A stretch of DNA of 64,000 bases from Streptomyces cinerochromogenes (GTDB taxonomy: Bacteria; Actinomycetota; Actinomycetes; Streptomycetales; Streptomycetaceae). Shown here piece by piece: positions 15,425 through 23,355 of this stretch. The position numbers and the translations under genes are program-made. The notes beneath the pieces were generated by a model. That model ran no database searches, had not been told where the DNA came from, and worked only from the letters and a program-made list of their open reading frames with translations. The DNA is taken from the NCBI RefSeq assembly GCF_014648635.1, contig NZ_BMRM01000001.1:248001-312000 (forward strand), in the 5' to 3' direction. How positions within the stretch are numbered: the first letter of the stretch is position 1; the number at the start of each line of letters is the position of its first letter.

Positions 15425-16054
15425 ATGCGCAGCAGCTCCAGGCTCGGCGACACCGCCATAGCCGCGGTCACCGTCGTGGCCCTCGGATCGGGGGTGTGGC
15501 TGCTCGGCGGCGGCGCCGTCAGCCACGCCCCACCGCAGCCCGCGGCCGCCGAGGGCCGTTTCGATCCGGGTGACGAGCGGGGCGCGGCCCCCGCGCTGCC
15601 GCCGTCCCCGCCGGTCCGCATCCGCATCCCCGCGATCCGCGTGAACGCCCCTCTGACGGGCCTGGCCCTCACCCGCGCCGGCAACCTGGACGCACCGCCC
15701 GCCAAGGAGAAGAACCTGGCCGGCTGGTACGAGGCCGGCACCACCCCCGGGGAGACGGGTACCGCGATCGTCGCCGGCCATGTCGACAACACCGAGGGGC
15801 CCGCCGTCTTCTACGACCTCGGGGCGCTGAAGCGGGGCGCCCGCATCGAGGTGGACCGCCGGGACGGCACCGTGGCCGTGTTCACCGTGGACGCGGTGGA
15901 GGTGTACTCGGCGCGGAACTTCCCCGACGAGAAGGTGTACGGCGCGGCCCCCCGCCCCGAGCTTCGCGTCATCACCTGTGGCGGAGGGTACTCGCGGACC
16001 ACCGGCTACCAGGGCAACGTGGTGGTCTTCGCCCATCTGACGGGGAGCCGCTGA
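15425..16054 (+). CDS. Class F-like sortase
   Basis: This 209-residue cysteine transpeptidase is membrane-tethered by one N-terminal helix (about residues 11-31), with the catalytic domain outside. H119 lies in IVAGHVDN and C185 in RVITCGGGYS, the TCGG signature seen in class F sortases of actinomycetes. R191 is nearby, but I cannot fix the catalytic arginine with confidence. The domain ends TGYQGNVVVFAHLTG, common for this group. The ATG at 15425 has GGAGAGGGG upstream. Class F sortases are poorly understood and often have no obvious LPXTG substrate nearby, as here. Confidence 0.88.
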   Translation: MRSSSRLGDTAIAAVTVVALGSGVWLLGGGAVSHAPPQPAAAEGRFDPGDERGAAPALPPSPPVRIRIPAIRVNAPLTGLALTRAGNLDAPPAKEKNLAGWYEAGTTPGETGTAIVAGHVDNTEGPAVFYDLGALKRGARIEVDRRDGTVAVFTVDAVEVYSARNFPDEKVYGAAPRPELRVITCGGGYSRTTGYQGNVVVFAHLTGSR

Positions 16055-16069
16055 CGACGGCCCGTAGTC

Positions 16070-16153
16070 AGGGGCCTGTTGCCAGGGGCCCGTCGTGAGG
16101 GGGCTGTTGCGAGGGGGTTGTTGCGAGGGGTCCGATGTCAGTGGGCCCGGGTA
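16070..16153. repeat. Six 14-bp tandem repeats
   Basis: Units begin every 14 bp at 16070, 16084, 16098, 16112, 16126 and 16140. They read AGGGGCCTGTTGCC, AGGGGCCCGTCGTG, AGGGGGCTGTTGCG, AGGGGGTTGTTGCG, AGGGGTCCGATGTC and AGTGGGCCCGGGTA. Phase is exact, while sequence drifts at both ends. They fill the space between the sortase stop and the DUF1801 gene. A 14-bp period is not a coding period, so the array is non-coding. Confidence 0.9.
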
Positions 16154-16212
16154 GGGTCCTCCCCACATCGCACACATCGGATTCTGCACGGATTCTCCAG
16201 GGGGGACCTGCC

Positions 16213-16665
16213 ATGGGCGGCACCGGCAGCAGCACGCACGAGGGGTTCACGGCCGAGGAACGGGCCGCGATGAAGGAGCACGCGCAGGAGCTGAGGACGG
16301 CGGCGCGCCGCGGCTCGCGCGCGGAGAAGGCGGCGCAGGCGGAGCAGGACGTGCTCGCGAAGATCGCCGAGATGGGGGACGCGGACCGGGTCATGGCCGA
16401 GCGGGTCCACGCCGTCGTCACGGCCGCCGCCCCGGACCTCGCGCCGAAGCTCTGGTACGGCATGCCGGCCTACGCCCGGGACGGCAAGGTCGTCTGCTTC
16501 TTCCAGAGCGCGGCGAAGTTCAAGTCGCGCTACGCCACGCTCGGTTTCAACGACGCGGCCCGGCTGGACGAGGGCTCGATGTGGGCGACGGCCTTCGCCC
16601 TGACCGAGGTGACGCCGGAGGTGGAGGCCCGCATAGCCGCACTCGTGGCCCAGGCGGTGCGCTGA
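16213..16665 (+). CDS. DUF1801 (YdhG-like) small cytoplasmic protein
   Basis: A 150-residue protein whose C-terminal domain (about 60-145) has the DUF1801 features [36 protein letters not shown] (given as spaced segments: [24 protein letters not shown]). The N-terminus (about 10-50) is a charged, probably coiled helix rich in Ala, Glu and Arg. The family is thought to bind a small ligand or iron, with no established reaction. The ATG at 16213 was chosen for its position after GGGGGACC. The tandem array at 16070-16153 lies just upstream. The 166 bases after it (16666-16831) are C-rich, low-complexity sequence and the GlnR-like site. Confidence 0.78.
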   Translation: MGGTGSSTHEGFTAEERAAMKEHAQELRTAARRGSRAEKAAQAEQDVLAKIAEMGDADRVMAERVHAVVTAAAPDLAPKLWYGMPAYARDGKVVCFFQSAAKFKSRYATLGFNDAARLDEGSMWATAFALTEVTPEVEARIAALVAQAVR

Positions 16666-16771
16666 GGCCCCGCCCCCACCCCGCCCGGATCTCCGCCCCC
16701 GCCCGGGCCTGCGCCCCACCCCGCCCGGGCCCGCGCCCTCACACCCCGGCCCTCCGCCCGATGAGGGCAGC

Positions 16772-16809
16772 GTTCCTCTCGGGAAACAGACGTGATGCTG
16801 CCGGGTAAC
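16772..16809 (+). promoter_or_regulatory. GlnR-like box upstream of the nitrite reductase operon
   Basis: Four pentamers recur at exact 11-bp spacing: GTTCC (16772), GAAAC (16783), GATGC (16794) and GTAAC (16805), each separated by 6 bases. This is the layout of the GlnR consensus GTnAC-n6-GAAAC-n6-GTnAC-n6-GAAAC, with imperfect matches in units 1, 3 and 4. It ends 22 bases before the first gene, and GlnR is known to control nirB in Streptomyces. Confidence 0.65.
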
Positions 16810-16831
16810 GTCCGGGCCGCAGGCTCGGGGC

Positions 16832-18046
16832 ATGACCTCGAATACGCGTGTGGTGGTGATCGGCGCCGGCCTCGCGGGCGTACGGCTCGCCCGGCGGCTC
16901 GGCGAGCTGGGTGTGCCCGCGCTGCTCGTCGGCGACGAGGAGCACGCGCCGTACAACCGGGTGCTGCTGGCCGAGGTGCTCGCCGGCCGGTACGCCCCGG
17001 AGGTGATCGCGCTCCCGCCGCACGCCGGCCTGCTGCGCACCCGGGTCACCGGCATCGACCGGGCCGCCCGGACCGTCACCTGCGCCGACGGCACGCCGAT
17101 CGCCTATGACACGCTGGTCCTGGCCACCGGCTCCAACCCGGTGCTGCCCCCGCTGCGCGGCCTGTTCACCCGTGACCGCCGGCTTCCCGAGGGCGTCCAC
17201 GCGTTCCGCACCATGGACGACTGCCTCGGCCTGGCCAAGGCGGTGCGGCCGGGGGTGCGGGCGGTCGTCATCGGCGGCGGGCTGCTCGGCGTCTCCGCGG
17301 CCCGTGCGCTCGCCGTGCGCGGCGCCCAGGTGGTGCTCGCCCAGCAGGCCGAGCGGCTCATGGAACGCCAGCTCGACCCGGACGCGTCCCGGCTGGTGCT
17401 GCGGCACCTCACCGACCTGGGCGTCGAGGTGCACACCGAGTGCCGGGTGCGGGACGTGCGCTGCGTCGCCGGCGCGGTCCGCTCGGTCGAGCTGGCCGAC
17501 GGCTACGCCCTCGACGCCGACCTCGTGGTCCTCGCCTGCGGCGTACGGCCCCGCACGGGTCTCGCCGAGCAGGCGGGCCTCGCCGTGCACAAGGGCGTCC
17601 TCGTCGACGACGAACTGCGCACCTCCGATCCGCACATCCACGCCATCGGCGACTGCGCCCAGCACGACGGCACCGTCTACGGCCTGGCCGCCCCGGCCCT
17701 GGAACAGGCCGACGCGCTCGCCGGGCTGCTGGCGGGCGACGCCCGTGCCCGCTACACCGGCACCCGCTCCCTGACCCGGCTGACCCTCACCGGTCCCGAC
17801 TCCCCCTTCGACCTCGCCGCGTTCGGCGAGACCGAACCCCGCCCCGGCGACGACGTCGTACGGATCACCGACGCCACCCGGGGCACCTACCGCAAGGTCG
17901 TCGTCCGCGACGACCGCCTGGTCGGCGGGGTCCTCGTCGGCGAACTCGGCACCGTCGGCGCGCTCGCCCGCGCCTGGGAGGGAGCAGAGCCGCTCCCCGA
18001 CGAGGGCCCCCTGCTCCACCTGCTCACCAACGATGGAGGCTCCTGA
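16832..18046 (+). CDS. NAD(P)/FAD-dependent oxidoreductase, nitrite reductase-associated
   Basis: A 404-residue pyridine nucleotide-disulphide reductase-type flavoprotein. FAD motif VVIGAGLAGVRLA is near the N-terminus, GGGLLGVSAARAL marks NAD(P)H binding in the middle, and HAIGDCAQHD is the FAD-closing motif. It resembles the N-terminal flavin half of NirB but lacks the iron-sulfur and siroheme domains. It ends directly where nirB begins (stop then ATG with no gap), so the two are translated together. It may feed electrons to NirB, or be a separate duplicated diaphorase; the exact role is unknown. Confidence 0.85.
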   Translation: MTSNTRVVVIGAGLAGVRLARRLGELGVPALLVGDEEHAPYNRVLLAEVLAGRYAPEVIALPPHAGLLRTRVTGIDRAARTVTCADGTPIAYDTLVLATGSNPVLPPLRGLFTRDRRLPEGVHAFRTMDDCLGLAKAVRPGVRAVVIGGGLLGVSAARALAVRGAQVVLAQQAERLMERQLDPDASRLVLRHLTDLGVEVHTECRVRDVRCVAGAVRSVELADGYALDADLVVLACGVRPRTGLAEQAGLAVHKGVLVDDELRTSDPHIHAIGDCAQHDGTVYGLAAPALEQADALAGLLAGDARARYTGTRSLTRLTLTGPDSPFDLAAFGETEPRPGDDVVRITDATRGTYRKVVVRDDRLVGGVLVGELGTVGALARAWEGAEPLPDEGPLLHLLTNDGGS

Positions 18047-20656
18047 ATGACCGCCACCCCGGGGGCCACCCCCACGATCGTGCTCGTCGGCCACGGCATG
18101 GTCGGCCAGCGCTTCCTCGAAGCGCTCGCCGAGCGCGGCCTGACCGCCACGCACCGCGTGGTCGTGCTGTGCGAGGAGCCGCGTCCGGCGTACGACCGCG
18201 TGCAGCTCACCTCGTACTTCTCGGGGAAGACCCCCGAGGACCTCTCCCTGACCGACACGCGGTTCATCAAGGACCACGGCATCGAGCTGCACCTCGGCGA
18301 CCCGGCGGAGACGATCGACCGCGAGGCGCGCACGGTGACCGCCCGCTCGGGCCTGGTCGTGGACTACGACGTCCTCGTCCTGGCCACCGGCTCCTACCCG
18401 TTCGTGCCGCCGGTCCCGAACAAGGACGCCACCGGCTGCTTCGTGTACCGGACCATCGAGGACCTGCTGGCCATCGAGGAGTACGCGAAGACCCGGGCGA
18501 CGACGGGTGCCGTGGTCGGCGGCGGCCTGCTCGGCCTGGAGGCCGCCGGCGCCCTCAAGGGCCTCGGACTGAACGCGCACATCGTGGAGTTCGCGCCGCG
18601 CCTGATGCCGGTGCAGGTGGACGAGGGCGGTGGCGCGGCCCTGCTGCGGACCATCGAGGAGATGGGCCTGACCGTCCACACCGGTGTGGGCACCCAGGAG
18701 ATCGTGACCGGCGCCGACGGTGCCGTCACCGGGATGAAGCTGTCCGACGGCTCCGAACTCGCCGCCGACATGGTGGTGTTCAGCGCCGGTGTCCGCCCCC
18801 GCGACCAGCTGGCCCGCGCCTGCGGCCTCACGGTCGGCGAGCGCGGCGGCATCGCGGTGGACGAGCAGTGCCGGACCGTCTCCGACCCGCACGTCTTCGC
18901 CATCGGTGAGTGCGCGCTGGCCGCCGACGGCCGGGTGTACGGCCTGGTGGCGCCGGGCTACGAGCAGGCGGAGACGGCCGCGGCCACCATCGCCGCCGAC
19001 GAGGCCTCCTTCACCGGCGCCGACCTGTCCACCAAGCTGAAGCTGCTCGGCGTGGACGTCGCCTCCTTCGGCGACGCGCACGGCACCACCGAGAACTGCC
19101 TGGACGTCGTCTACTCCGACTCGCGTGCGGGCCTGTACAAGAAGCTGGTCATCGGCGCGGACGGCACACTGCTCGGCGGCATCCTGGTCGGTGACGCCGA
19201 GGCGTACGGCACCCTGCGCGCCCTCACCGGCTCGGTCCCGCCCGTCTCCCCCGAGTCCCTCGTCCTGCCCGCCGGAGCGGGCCCGGGGGACCGGCTCGGC
19301 CCGGCCGCGCTGCCGGACGACGCGGTCATCTGCTCCTGCCACAACGTCAGCAAGGGCACGATCCGCGGCGCGGTCACCGACCACCGGTGCACCACGGTGC
19401 CCGAGGTGAAGAAGTGCACCAAGGCCGGTACCGGCTGCGGCAGCTGTGTGAAGGTGCTGGGCCAGCTGGTCACCGCGGAGCTGGAGGCGTCCGGCGTCGA
19501 GGTCGACAAGGGCCTGTGCGCCTGCTTCTCCCAGACCCGCGAGGAGCTGTACGAGATCGTCCTCGCGCTGCGCATCGCGTCGTACCAGGAGCTGCTGGAC
19601 CGCTACGGCCGCGAGGGCGCCCGGGGCGGCGACGGCTGCGAGGTGTGCAAGCCGGCGGTCGGCTCCATCATCGCCTCCCTCGCCCCCACGATCGGCGCGA
19701 GCGGCTACGTCCTGGACGGCGAGCAGGCCGCGCTCCAGGACACCAACGACCACTTCCTCGCCAACCTGCAGAAGAACGGCTCCTACTCGGTGGTGCCGCG
19801 CATCCCCGGCGGGGAGATCGCCCCGGAGAAGCTGATCGTGATCGGTGAGATCGCCCGCGACTTCGGCCTCTACACGAAGATCACCGGCGGCCAGCGGATC
19901 GACATGTTCGGCGCCCGGGTGGAGCAGCTGCCGCTGGTCTGGGCACGGCTGGTGGACGCCGGCTTCGAGTCGGGGCACGCGTACGGCAAGGCGCTGCGCA
20001 CGGTGAAGTCGTGCGTGGGCTCCACCTGGTGCCGGTACGGCGTGCAGGACTCCGTCCGGATGGCGATCGACCTGGAGCTGCGCTACCGGGGCCTGCGCTC
20101 CCCGCACAAGCTGAAGTCGGCGGTCTCCGGCTGCCAGCGCGAGTGCGCCGAGGCCCAGTCGAAGGACTTCGGGGTGATCGCCACCGCGAACGGCTGGAAC
20201 CTGTACGTCGGCGGCAACGGCGGCGCCACCCCGCGCCACGCCGACCTGCTGGCCCAGGACCTGTCCGACGCCGAACTGGTCCGGCTGATCGACCGGTTCC
20301 TGATGTTCTACATCCGCACCGCCGACCGTCTGGAGCGCACCAGCACCTGGCTGGAGCGCATCCCCGGCGGCCTGGAGCACGTGCGGGACGTGGTGGTGCA
20401 CGACTCGCTCGGCATCTGCGACGAGCTGGAGAAGCTCATGCGGGCGCACGTCGCGCACTACCGCGACGAGTGGGCGGAGACCGTGAACGACCCCGAGAAG
20501 CTGGCCCGGTTCGTGTCCTTCGTGAACGCACCGGACACCCCGGACCCGGTCGTCTCGTTCGTCCCCGAGCGCGACCAGATCAAGCCCGACCTGCCGCTGC
20601 TGAACATCGGCCTGCGGCCCGCCGACGACATCCTGGAAGGAAGCGCCCAGCGATGA
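18047..20656 (+). CDS. nirB: NAD(P)H-dependent assimilatory nitrite reductase, large subunit
   Basis: This 869-residue enzyme reduces nitrite to ammonium with six electrons from NAD(P)H. Domains in order: FAD/NAD(P)H reductase (1-410; VGGGLLGLEAAGAL, VFAIGECAL), a BFD-like [2Fe-2S] domain near 425-480 (CSCHNVSKGTI, GCGSC) and a second BFD-like stretch with CACFSQTREELYE and GCEVCKP. The ferredoxin-like and siroheme-[4Fe-4S] nitrite reductase domains follow. The cluster and siroheme ligands are two pairs, SCVGSTWC near 655-661 and SGCQREC near 696-700. It overlaps nirD by 4 bases (ATGA) and is controlled through the upstream GlnR-like box. Confidence 0.95.
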   Translation: MTATPGATPTIVLVGHGMVGQRFLEALAERGLTATHRVVVLCEEPRPAYDRVQLTSYFSGKTPEDLSLTDTRFIKDHGIELHLGDPAETIDREARTVTARSGLVVDYDVLVLATGSYPFVPPVPNKDATGCFVYRTIEDLLAIEEYAKTRATTGAVVGGGLLGLEAAGALKGLGLNAHIVEFAPRLMPVQVDEGGGAALLRTIEEMGLTVHTGVGTQEIVTGADGAVTGMKLSDGSELAADMVVFSAGVRPRDQLARACGLTVGERGGIAVDEQCRTVSDPHVFAIGECALAADGRVYGLVAPGYEQAETAAATIAADEASFTGADLSTKLKLLGVDVASFGDAHGTTENCLDVVYSDSRAGLYKKLVIGADGTLLGGILVGDAEAYGTLRALTGSVPPVSPESLVLPAGAGPGDRLGPAALPDDAVICSCHNVSKGTIRGAVTDHRCTTVPEVKKCTKAGTGCGSCVKVLGQLVTAELEASGVEVDKGLCACFSQTREELYEIVLALRIASYQELLDRYGREGARGGDGCEVCKPAVGSIIASLAPTIGASGYVLDGEQAALQDTNDHFLANLQKNGSYSVVPRIPGGEIAPEKLIVIGEIARDFGLYTKITGGQRIDMFGARVEQLPLVWARLVDAGFESGHAYGKALRTVKSCVGSTWCRYGVQDSVRMAIDLELRYRGLRSPHKLKSAVSGCQRECAEAQSKDFGVIATANGWNLYVGGNGGATPRHADLLAQDLSDAELVRLIDRFLMFYIRTADRLERTSTWLERIPGGLEHVRDVVVHDSLGICDELEKLMRAHVAHYRDEWAETVNDPEKLARFVSFVNAPDTPDPVVSFVPERDQIKPDLPLLNIGLRPADDILEGSAQR

Positions 20657-21003
20657 CCCTCACCGTTGAGACGACCACTCTGAAGGTCCAGCTCCGGCTG
20701 GCCGGCACCTGGTTCACGGTCTGCGACCTGAGCATGCTGGTGCCGGGCCGCGGGGTCGCCGCGCTGCTGCCGGACGGCCGTCAGGTGGCGGTCTTCCGGG
20801 ACCGCGCGGACCGGCTGTACGCCATCGACAACCGCGACCCGTTCACCGGCGCGGCCGTCCTCTCCCGCGGCCTGACCGGCACCCACGAGGGCCGCCCGTT
20901 CGTCGCCTCCCCGCTGCTGAAGCAGCGCTTCGACCTGGCCGGCGGGCAGTGCCTGGACGACGAGGGGGTACGGGTGACCGCGTACGAGGTCCGCGCGGCC
21001 TGA
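20653..21003 (+). CDS. nirD: Nitrite reductase small subunit NirD
   Basis: A 116-residue Rieske-fold subunit of the assimilatory nitrite reductase, needed with NirB for NADH-dependent nitrite reduction. Visible features are GTWFTVCDLSMLVPGRGVAAL, split here as GTWFTVCDL and PGRGVAALL, then QVAVFRDRADRLYAIDNRDPF. As in most NirD proteins, the Rieske cysteine and histidine ligands are lacking (only two scattered cysteines). The start ATG overlaps the nirB stop, indicating translational coupling. Confidence 0.93.
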   Translation: MTLTVETTTLKVQLRLAGTWFTVCDLSMLVPGRGVAALLPDGRQVAVFRDRADRLYAIDNRDPFTGAAVLSRGLTGTHEGRPFVASPLLKQRFDLAGGQCLDDEGVRVTAYEVRAA

Positions 21004-21013
21004 CCGTCCATCG

Positions 21014-21046
21014 TTCTTGACTGATCGTTCCGGAAAAACCTAGGCT
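21014..21046 (+). promoter_or_regulatory. Leaderless promoter and candidate self-operator of the TetR gene
   Basis: TTGACT (21017-21022) and TAGGCT (21041-21046) are spaced 18 bp. The GTG start at 21053 lies about 7 bases after the -10, so transcription probably begins at the start codon. TTCTTGAC (21014-21021) and CGTTC (21026-21030) recur, inverted and closer together, before the neighbouring dehydrogenase gene. Confidence 0.6.
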
Positions 21047-21052
21047 GTCCGT

Positions 21053-21637
21053 GTGGCCAGGACCAAGGAATTCGACCCGGACGCCGCGCTGCAGTCAGCC
21101 CTGGAGCTGTTCTGGCGGCGCGGCTACGAGGCGACGTCGATGGCCGACCTGGTGGCACACCTGGGCATCGGCAAGGCGAGCCTGTACGCCACCTTCGGCA
21201 GCAAGCACGAGCTGTACCTGAGGGCGCTGGAGCGCTACGAGCAGTCGGGCCTCGCGCCGATCGTGGACGAGCTGTCCCGGCCCGGACCCGCCCTGCCGGC
21301 CGTACGCGCCCTCGTGCGGCGCTACGCCCGGGAGGCGGCGGACGAACGGCTGCGGCTCCAGGGCTGCATGGTCACCAACACGGCGGCCGAACTGGCCCCG
21401 CACGACCCGGCCGCGGCCCGGCGCGTGGAACGCAACTGGGACCAGCTGGAGACACTGCTGCACTCGGCGCTGGTCCGCGCCCGTGCCCAGGGCGAGCTGC
21501 CGGCCGACCGCGACCCGCTCGCCGTGGCCCGCACCCTGCTGGTGCTGATGCAGGGCCTGCGGGTCGTCGGCAAGGCGTCGGCCGACCCGGCCCGGGTCCG
21601 GGACGCCGCGGAACAGGCCCTGACCCTGCTCGACTGA
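21053..21637 (+). CDS. TetR/AcrR-family transcriptional regulator
   Basis: A 194-residue repressor-type protein with an N-terminal helix-turn-helix (about 24-46: TSMADLVAHLGIGKASLYATFGSK, seen as MADLVAHLGIGKASLY) and a C-terminal ligand-binding part ending in LLVLMQGLRVVGKASADP, as in the TetR_C group found with dehydrogenases. The GTG at 21053 appears leaderless. The dehydrogenase gene starts 74 bases downstream with a related half-site before it, so this protein probably represses both genes until a reactive substrate binds (inference). Confidence 0.9.
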   Translation: MARTKEFDPDAALQSALELFWRRGYEATSMADLVAHLGIGKASLYATFGSKHELYLRALERYEQSGLAPIVDELSRPGPALPAVRALVRRYAREAADERLRLQGCMVTNTAAELAPHDPAAARRVERNWDQLETLLHSALVRARAQGELPADRDPLAVARTLLVLMQGLRVVGKASADPARVRDAAEQALTLLD

Positions 21638-21684
21638 GAACCGCCCTCCACCGGGGGGCGTTTTCCCCGCCCGAATACTGAACC

Positions 21685-21697
21685 GAACGGTCAAGAA
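21685..21697 (-). promoter_or_regulatory. Candidate TetR half-site before the dehydrogenase
   Basis: GAACGGTCAAGAA here is, on the other strand, TTCTTGAC joined to CGTTC, the same two blocks found upstream of the tetR gene with 4 extra bases between them. It lies 15-27 bases before the dehydrogenase ATG. Confidence 0.5.
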
Positions 21698-21711
21698 AAA
21701 GGGAGTTCATG

Positions 21712-22476
21712 ATGTCGCACCGTTTCACCGGCCGCACCGCCCTCGTCACCGGTGCCGGCTCCGGGATCGGCCGGGCCGTCGCCCTGGCCCTCGCCGCCGA
21801 GGGCGCCCGGGTCGTCGTCGCCGGGCGGCGGCAGGAGCCCCTGGCGGAGACCGTCCGGCTGATCGAGGAACAGGGCGGCAAGGCCCTCGCCGTGTCCGCC
21901 GACGTCTCCCGCGCGGCCGACGCCGAGGCACTGGTGCGGGCCGCCGTGGAGCACTTCGGCTCGCTGGACGTCGCCGTCAACAACGCGGGTGTCTTCCGCG
22001 GCGGCCGGCCGCTCGCGGACCTGCCGGAGGAGGACTGGCACGAGCAGCTCGCGATCAACGTCACCGGCGTCCACCTGGCCCTCCAGGCCCAGATCCGGCA
22101 GATGCGCACCCAGCCGGCGGGCGGCGCGATCGTGAACGTCTCCTCCACCTTCGGCCGGCACGCCTCCTCCCCCGGCGCCGCCGCCTACTCCGCGACCAAG
22201 GCCGCCGTGACCGCCCTCAGCCGGGGCGCCGCCCTGGACCACATCCAGGACGGCGTCCGGATCAACGTGGTCAGTCCCGGCGCCACCGAGACCTCCATGT
22301 CCCTGCGGCCGGGCGAGACGGAGGCGGAGCGGACCGAACGCGCCCGGGCCACCCTCCCGCTCGGCCGGATCTCCACCACCCGGGAGGTCGCCGCCGCCGT
22401 CCTGTACCTGGCCTCCGACGACGCGGCCTCGGTCGTGGGCACGGACCTGGTCGTGGACAGCGGCGCCACGGCCTGA
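21712..22476 (+). CDS. Short-chain dehydrogenase/reductase (classical SDR)
   Basis: A 254-residue NAD(P)-dependent oxidoreductase. The cofactor motif TGAGSGIG is at residues 13-20, NNAG near 90, the catalytic serine in VNVSST, and Y159-x3-K163 (YSATK). The arginines of VVAGRRQ after the second strand favour NADPH. Of two adjacent ATGs I prefer 21712, 6 bases after GGGAG. The substrate is unknown. The paired TetR gene suggests induction by an alcohol, ketone or antibiotic-like compound. Confidence 0.92.
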   Translation: MSHRFTGRTALVTGAGSGIGRAVALALAAEGARVVVAGRRQEPLAETVRLIEEQGGKALAVSADVSRAADAEALVRAAVEHFGSLDVAVNNAGVFRGGRPLADLPEEDWHEQLAINVTGVHLALQAQIRQMRTQPAGGAIVNVSSTFGRHASSPGAAAYSATKAAVTALSRGAALDHIQDGVRINVVSPGATETSMSLRPGETEAERTERARATLPLGRISTTREVAAAVLYLASDDAASVVGTDLVVDSGATA

Positions 22477-22477
22477 C

Positions 22478-22497
22478 CCCGGGCCCGCCGGCCCGGG
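22478..22497. terminator. Hairpin between the convergent SDR and permease genes
   Basis: CCCGGGCC (22478-22485) pairs with GGCCCGGG (22490-22497) around a CGCC loop, beginning 1 base after the SDR stop and 25 bases before the end of the convergent permease gene. It may serve both directions. Confidence 0.6.
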
Positions 22498-22521
22498 CCG
22501 CCTGCCCCTTCCCGTCCCCCG

Positions 22522-23355
22522 TCAGTCGATCCCGGACCGTTCCACCCCCGCCACGATCCACCGCTGGAAGCACAGGAACACCAGCAGCAGGGGCAGGATC
22601 GACACGGCCGCCGCGACGAACAGCTCGTGCAGCCGGACGACCTGGGCGGTGGTGTACGAGGACAGGACCACCTGCACCGTCCAGGCGCTCTGGTCCTGCC
22701 CGATCACCAGCGGCCACAGGAAGGAGTTCCACGCGCCGAGGAACACGATGGTCCCGACGGCCGCGAACACGGGCCGCGCGTTCGGCACGACGACCAGCCA
22801 GTACGTCCGCCAGTACCCCAGTCCGTCGATCTGCGCCGCGTCCTCCAGCTCCCGCGGGAAACCGAGGAAGTACTGCCGGAAGACGAAGCAGGCGAACGCG
22901 GAGAACAGGGTCGGCACGATCAGCCCGCGCAGCGTGGAGACCCAGCCCAGCGACGACACCAGCACGAAGCTCGGCACGAAGGTGACGGCCGCCGGGACCA
23001 ACAGGGTCCCCAGGATGCCGTAGAAGACCTTGTTCGCGTGCCGGTACGGGATGCGGGCGAGCCCGTAACCGGCGAGGGAGGCCAGGAGCAGGGTGCCGAG
23101 GGTGGTGGCGACGGCGATCAGCGCGGAGTTGAGCAGGGAGCGGGCGAAGGGCACGGAGGAGTCCCCGAACACCTCACGCACGTTCGACCACCGCACCTGG
23201 CGCGGCAGGAGGCTCCACTCGGCGGAGGTGATGTCCCGGTCGGCGGCCAGCCCGTTGCGCACCAGCAGCCAGAAGGGGATCAGGAACAGGAGTGCGAGGG
23301 CGATCAGCAGCACCAGCCGCAGCGCCCGCCCGACCCGCACCGGGCCGTCACCCAT
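22522..23355 (-). CDS. Sugar ABC transporter permease (MalG type)
   Basis: A 277-residue inner-membrane permease with six predicted helices and the ABC permease EAA loop seen as ELEDAAQIDGLGYWRTYWLVVVP, here given as ELEDAAQIDGLG. It forms the channel with the MalF-type partner encoded upstream, which it overlaps by 8 bases. The operon has no ATPase gene. In Streptomyces such CUT1 importers usually share the multitasking ATPase MsiK encoded elsewhere (known for the family). Confidence 0.92.
   Translation of the reverse strand: MGDGPVRVGRALRLVLLIALALLFLIPFWLLVRNGLAADRDITSAEWSLLPRQVRWSNVREVFGDSSVPFARSLLNSALIAVATTLGTLLLASLAGYGLARIPYRHANKVFYGILGTLLVPAAVTFVPSFVLVSSLGWVSTLRGLIVPTLFSAFACFVFRQYFLGFPRELEDAAQIDGLGYWRTYWLVVVPNARPVFAAVGTIVFLGAWNSFLWPLVIGQDQSAWTVQVVLSSYTTAQVVRLHELFVAAAVSILPLLLVFLCFQRWIVAGVERSGID

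Noticed and set aside
13929..16153. Tandem repeats as a CRISPR array
   Set aside because: Units are contiguous 24-bp or 14-bp copies without unique spacers, and there are no cas genes.
16739..20458. 1239-residue open frame antisense to the nirB region
   Set aside because: It is the GC-driven open antisense frame of nirB, with low-complexity composition and no domain motifs; nirB on the plus strand has full catalytic motifs.
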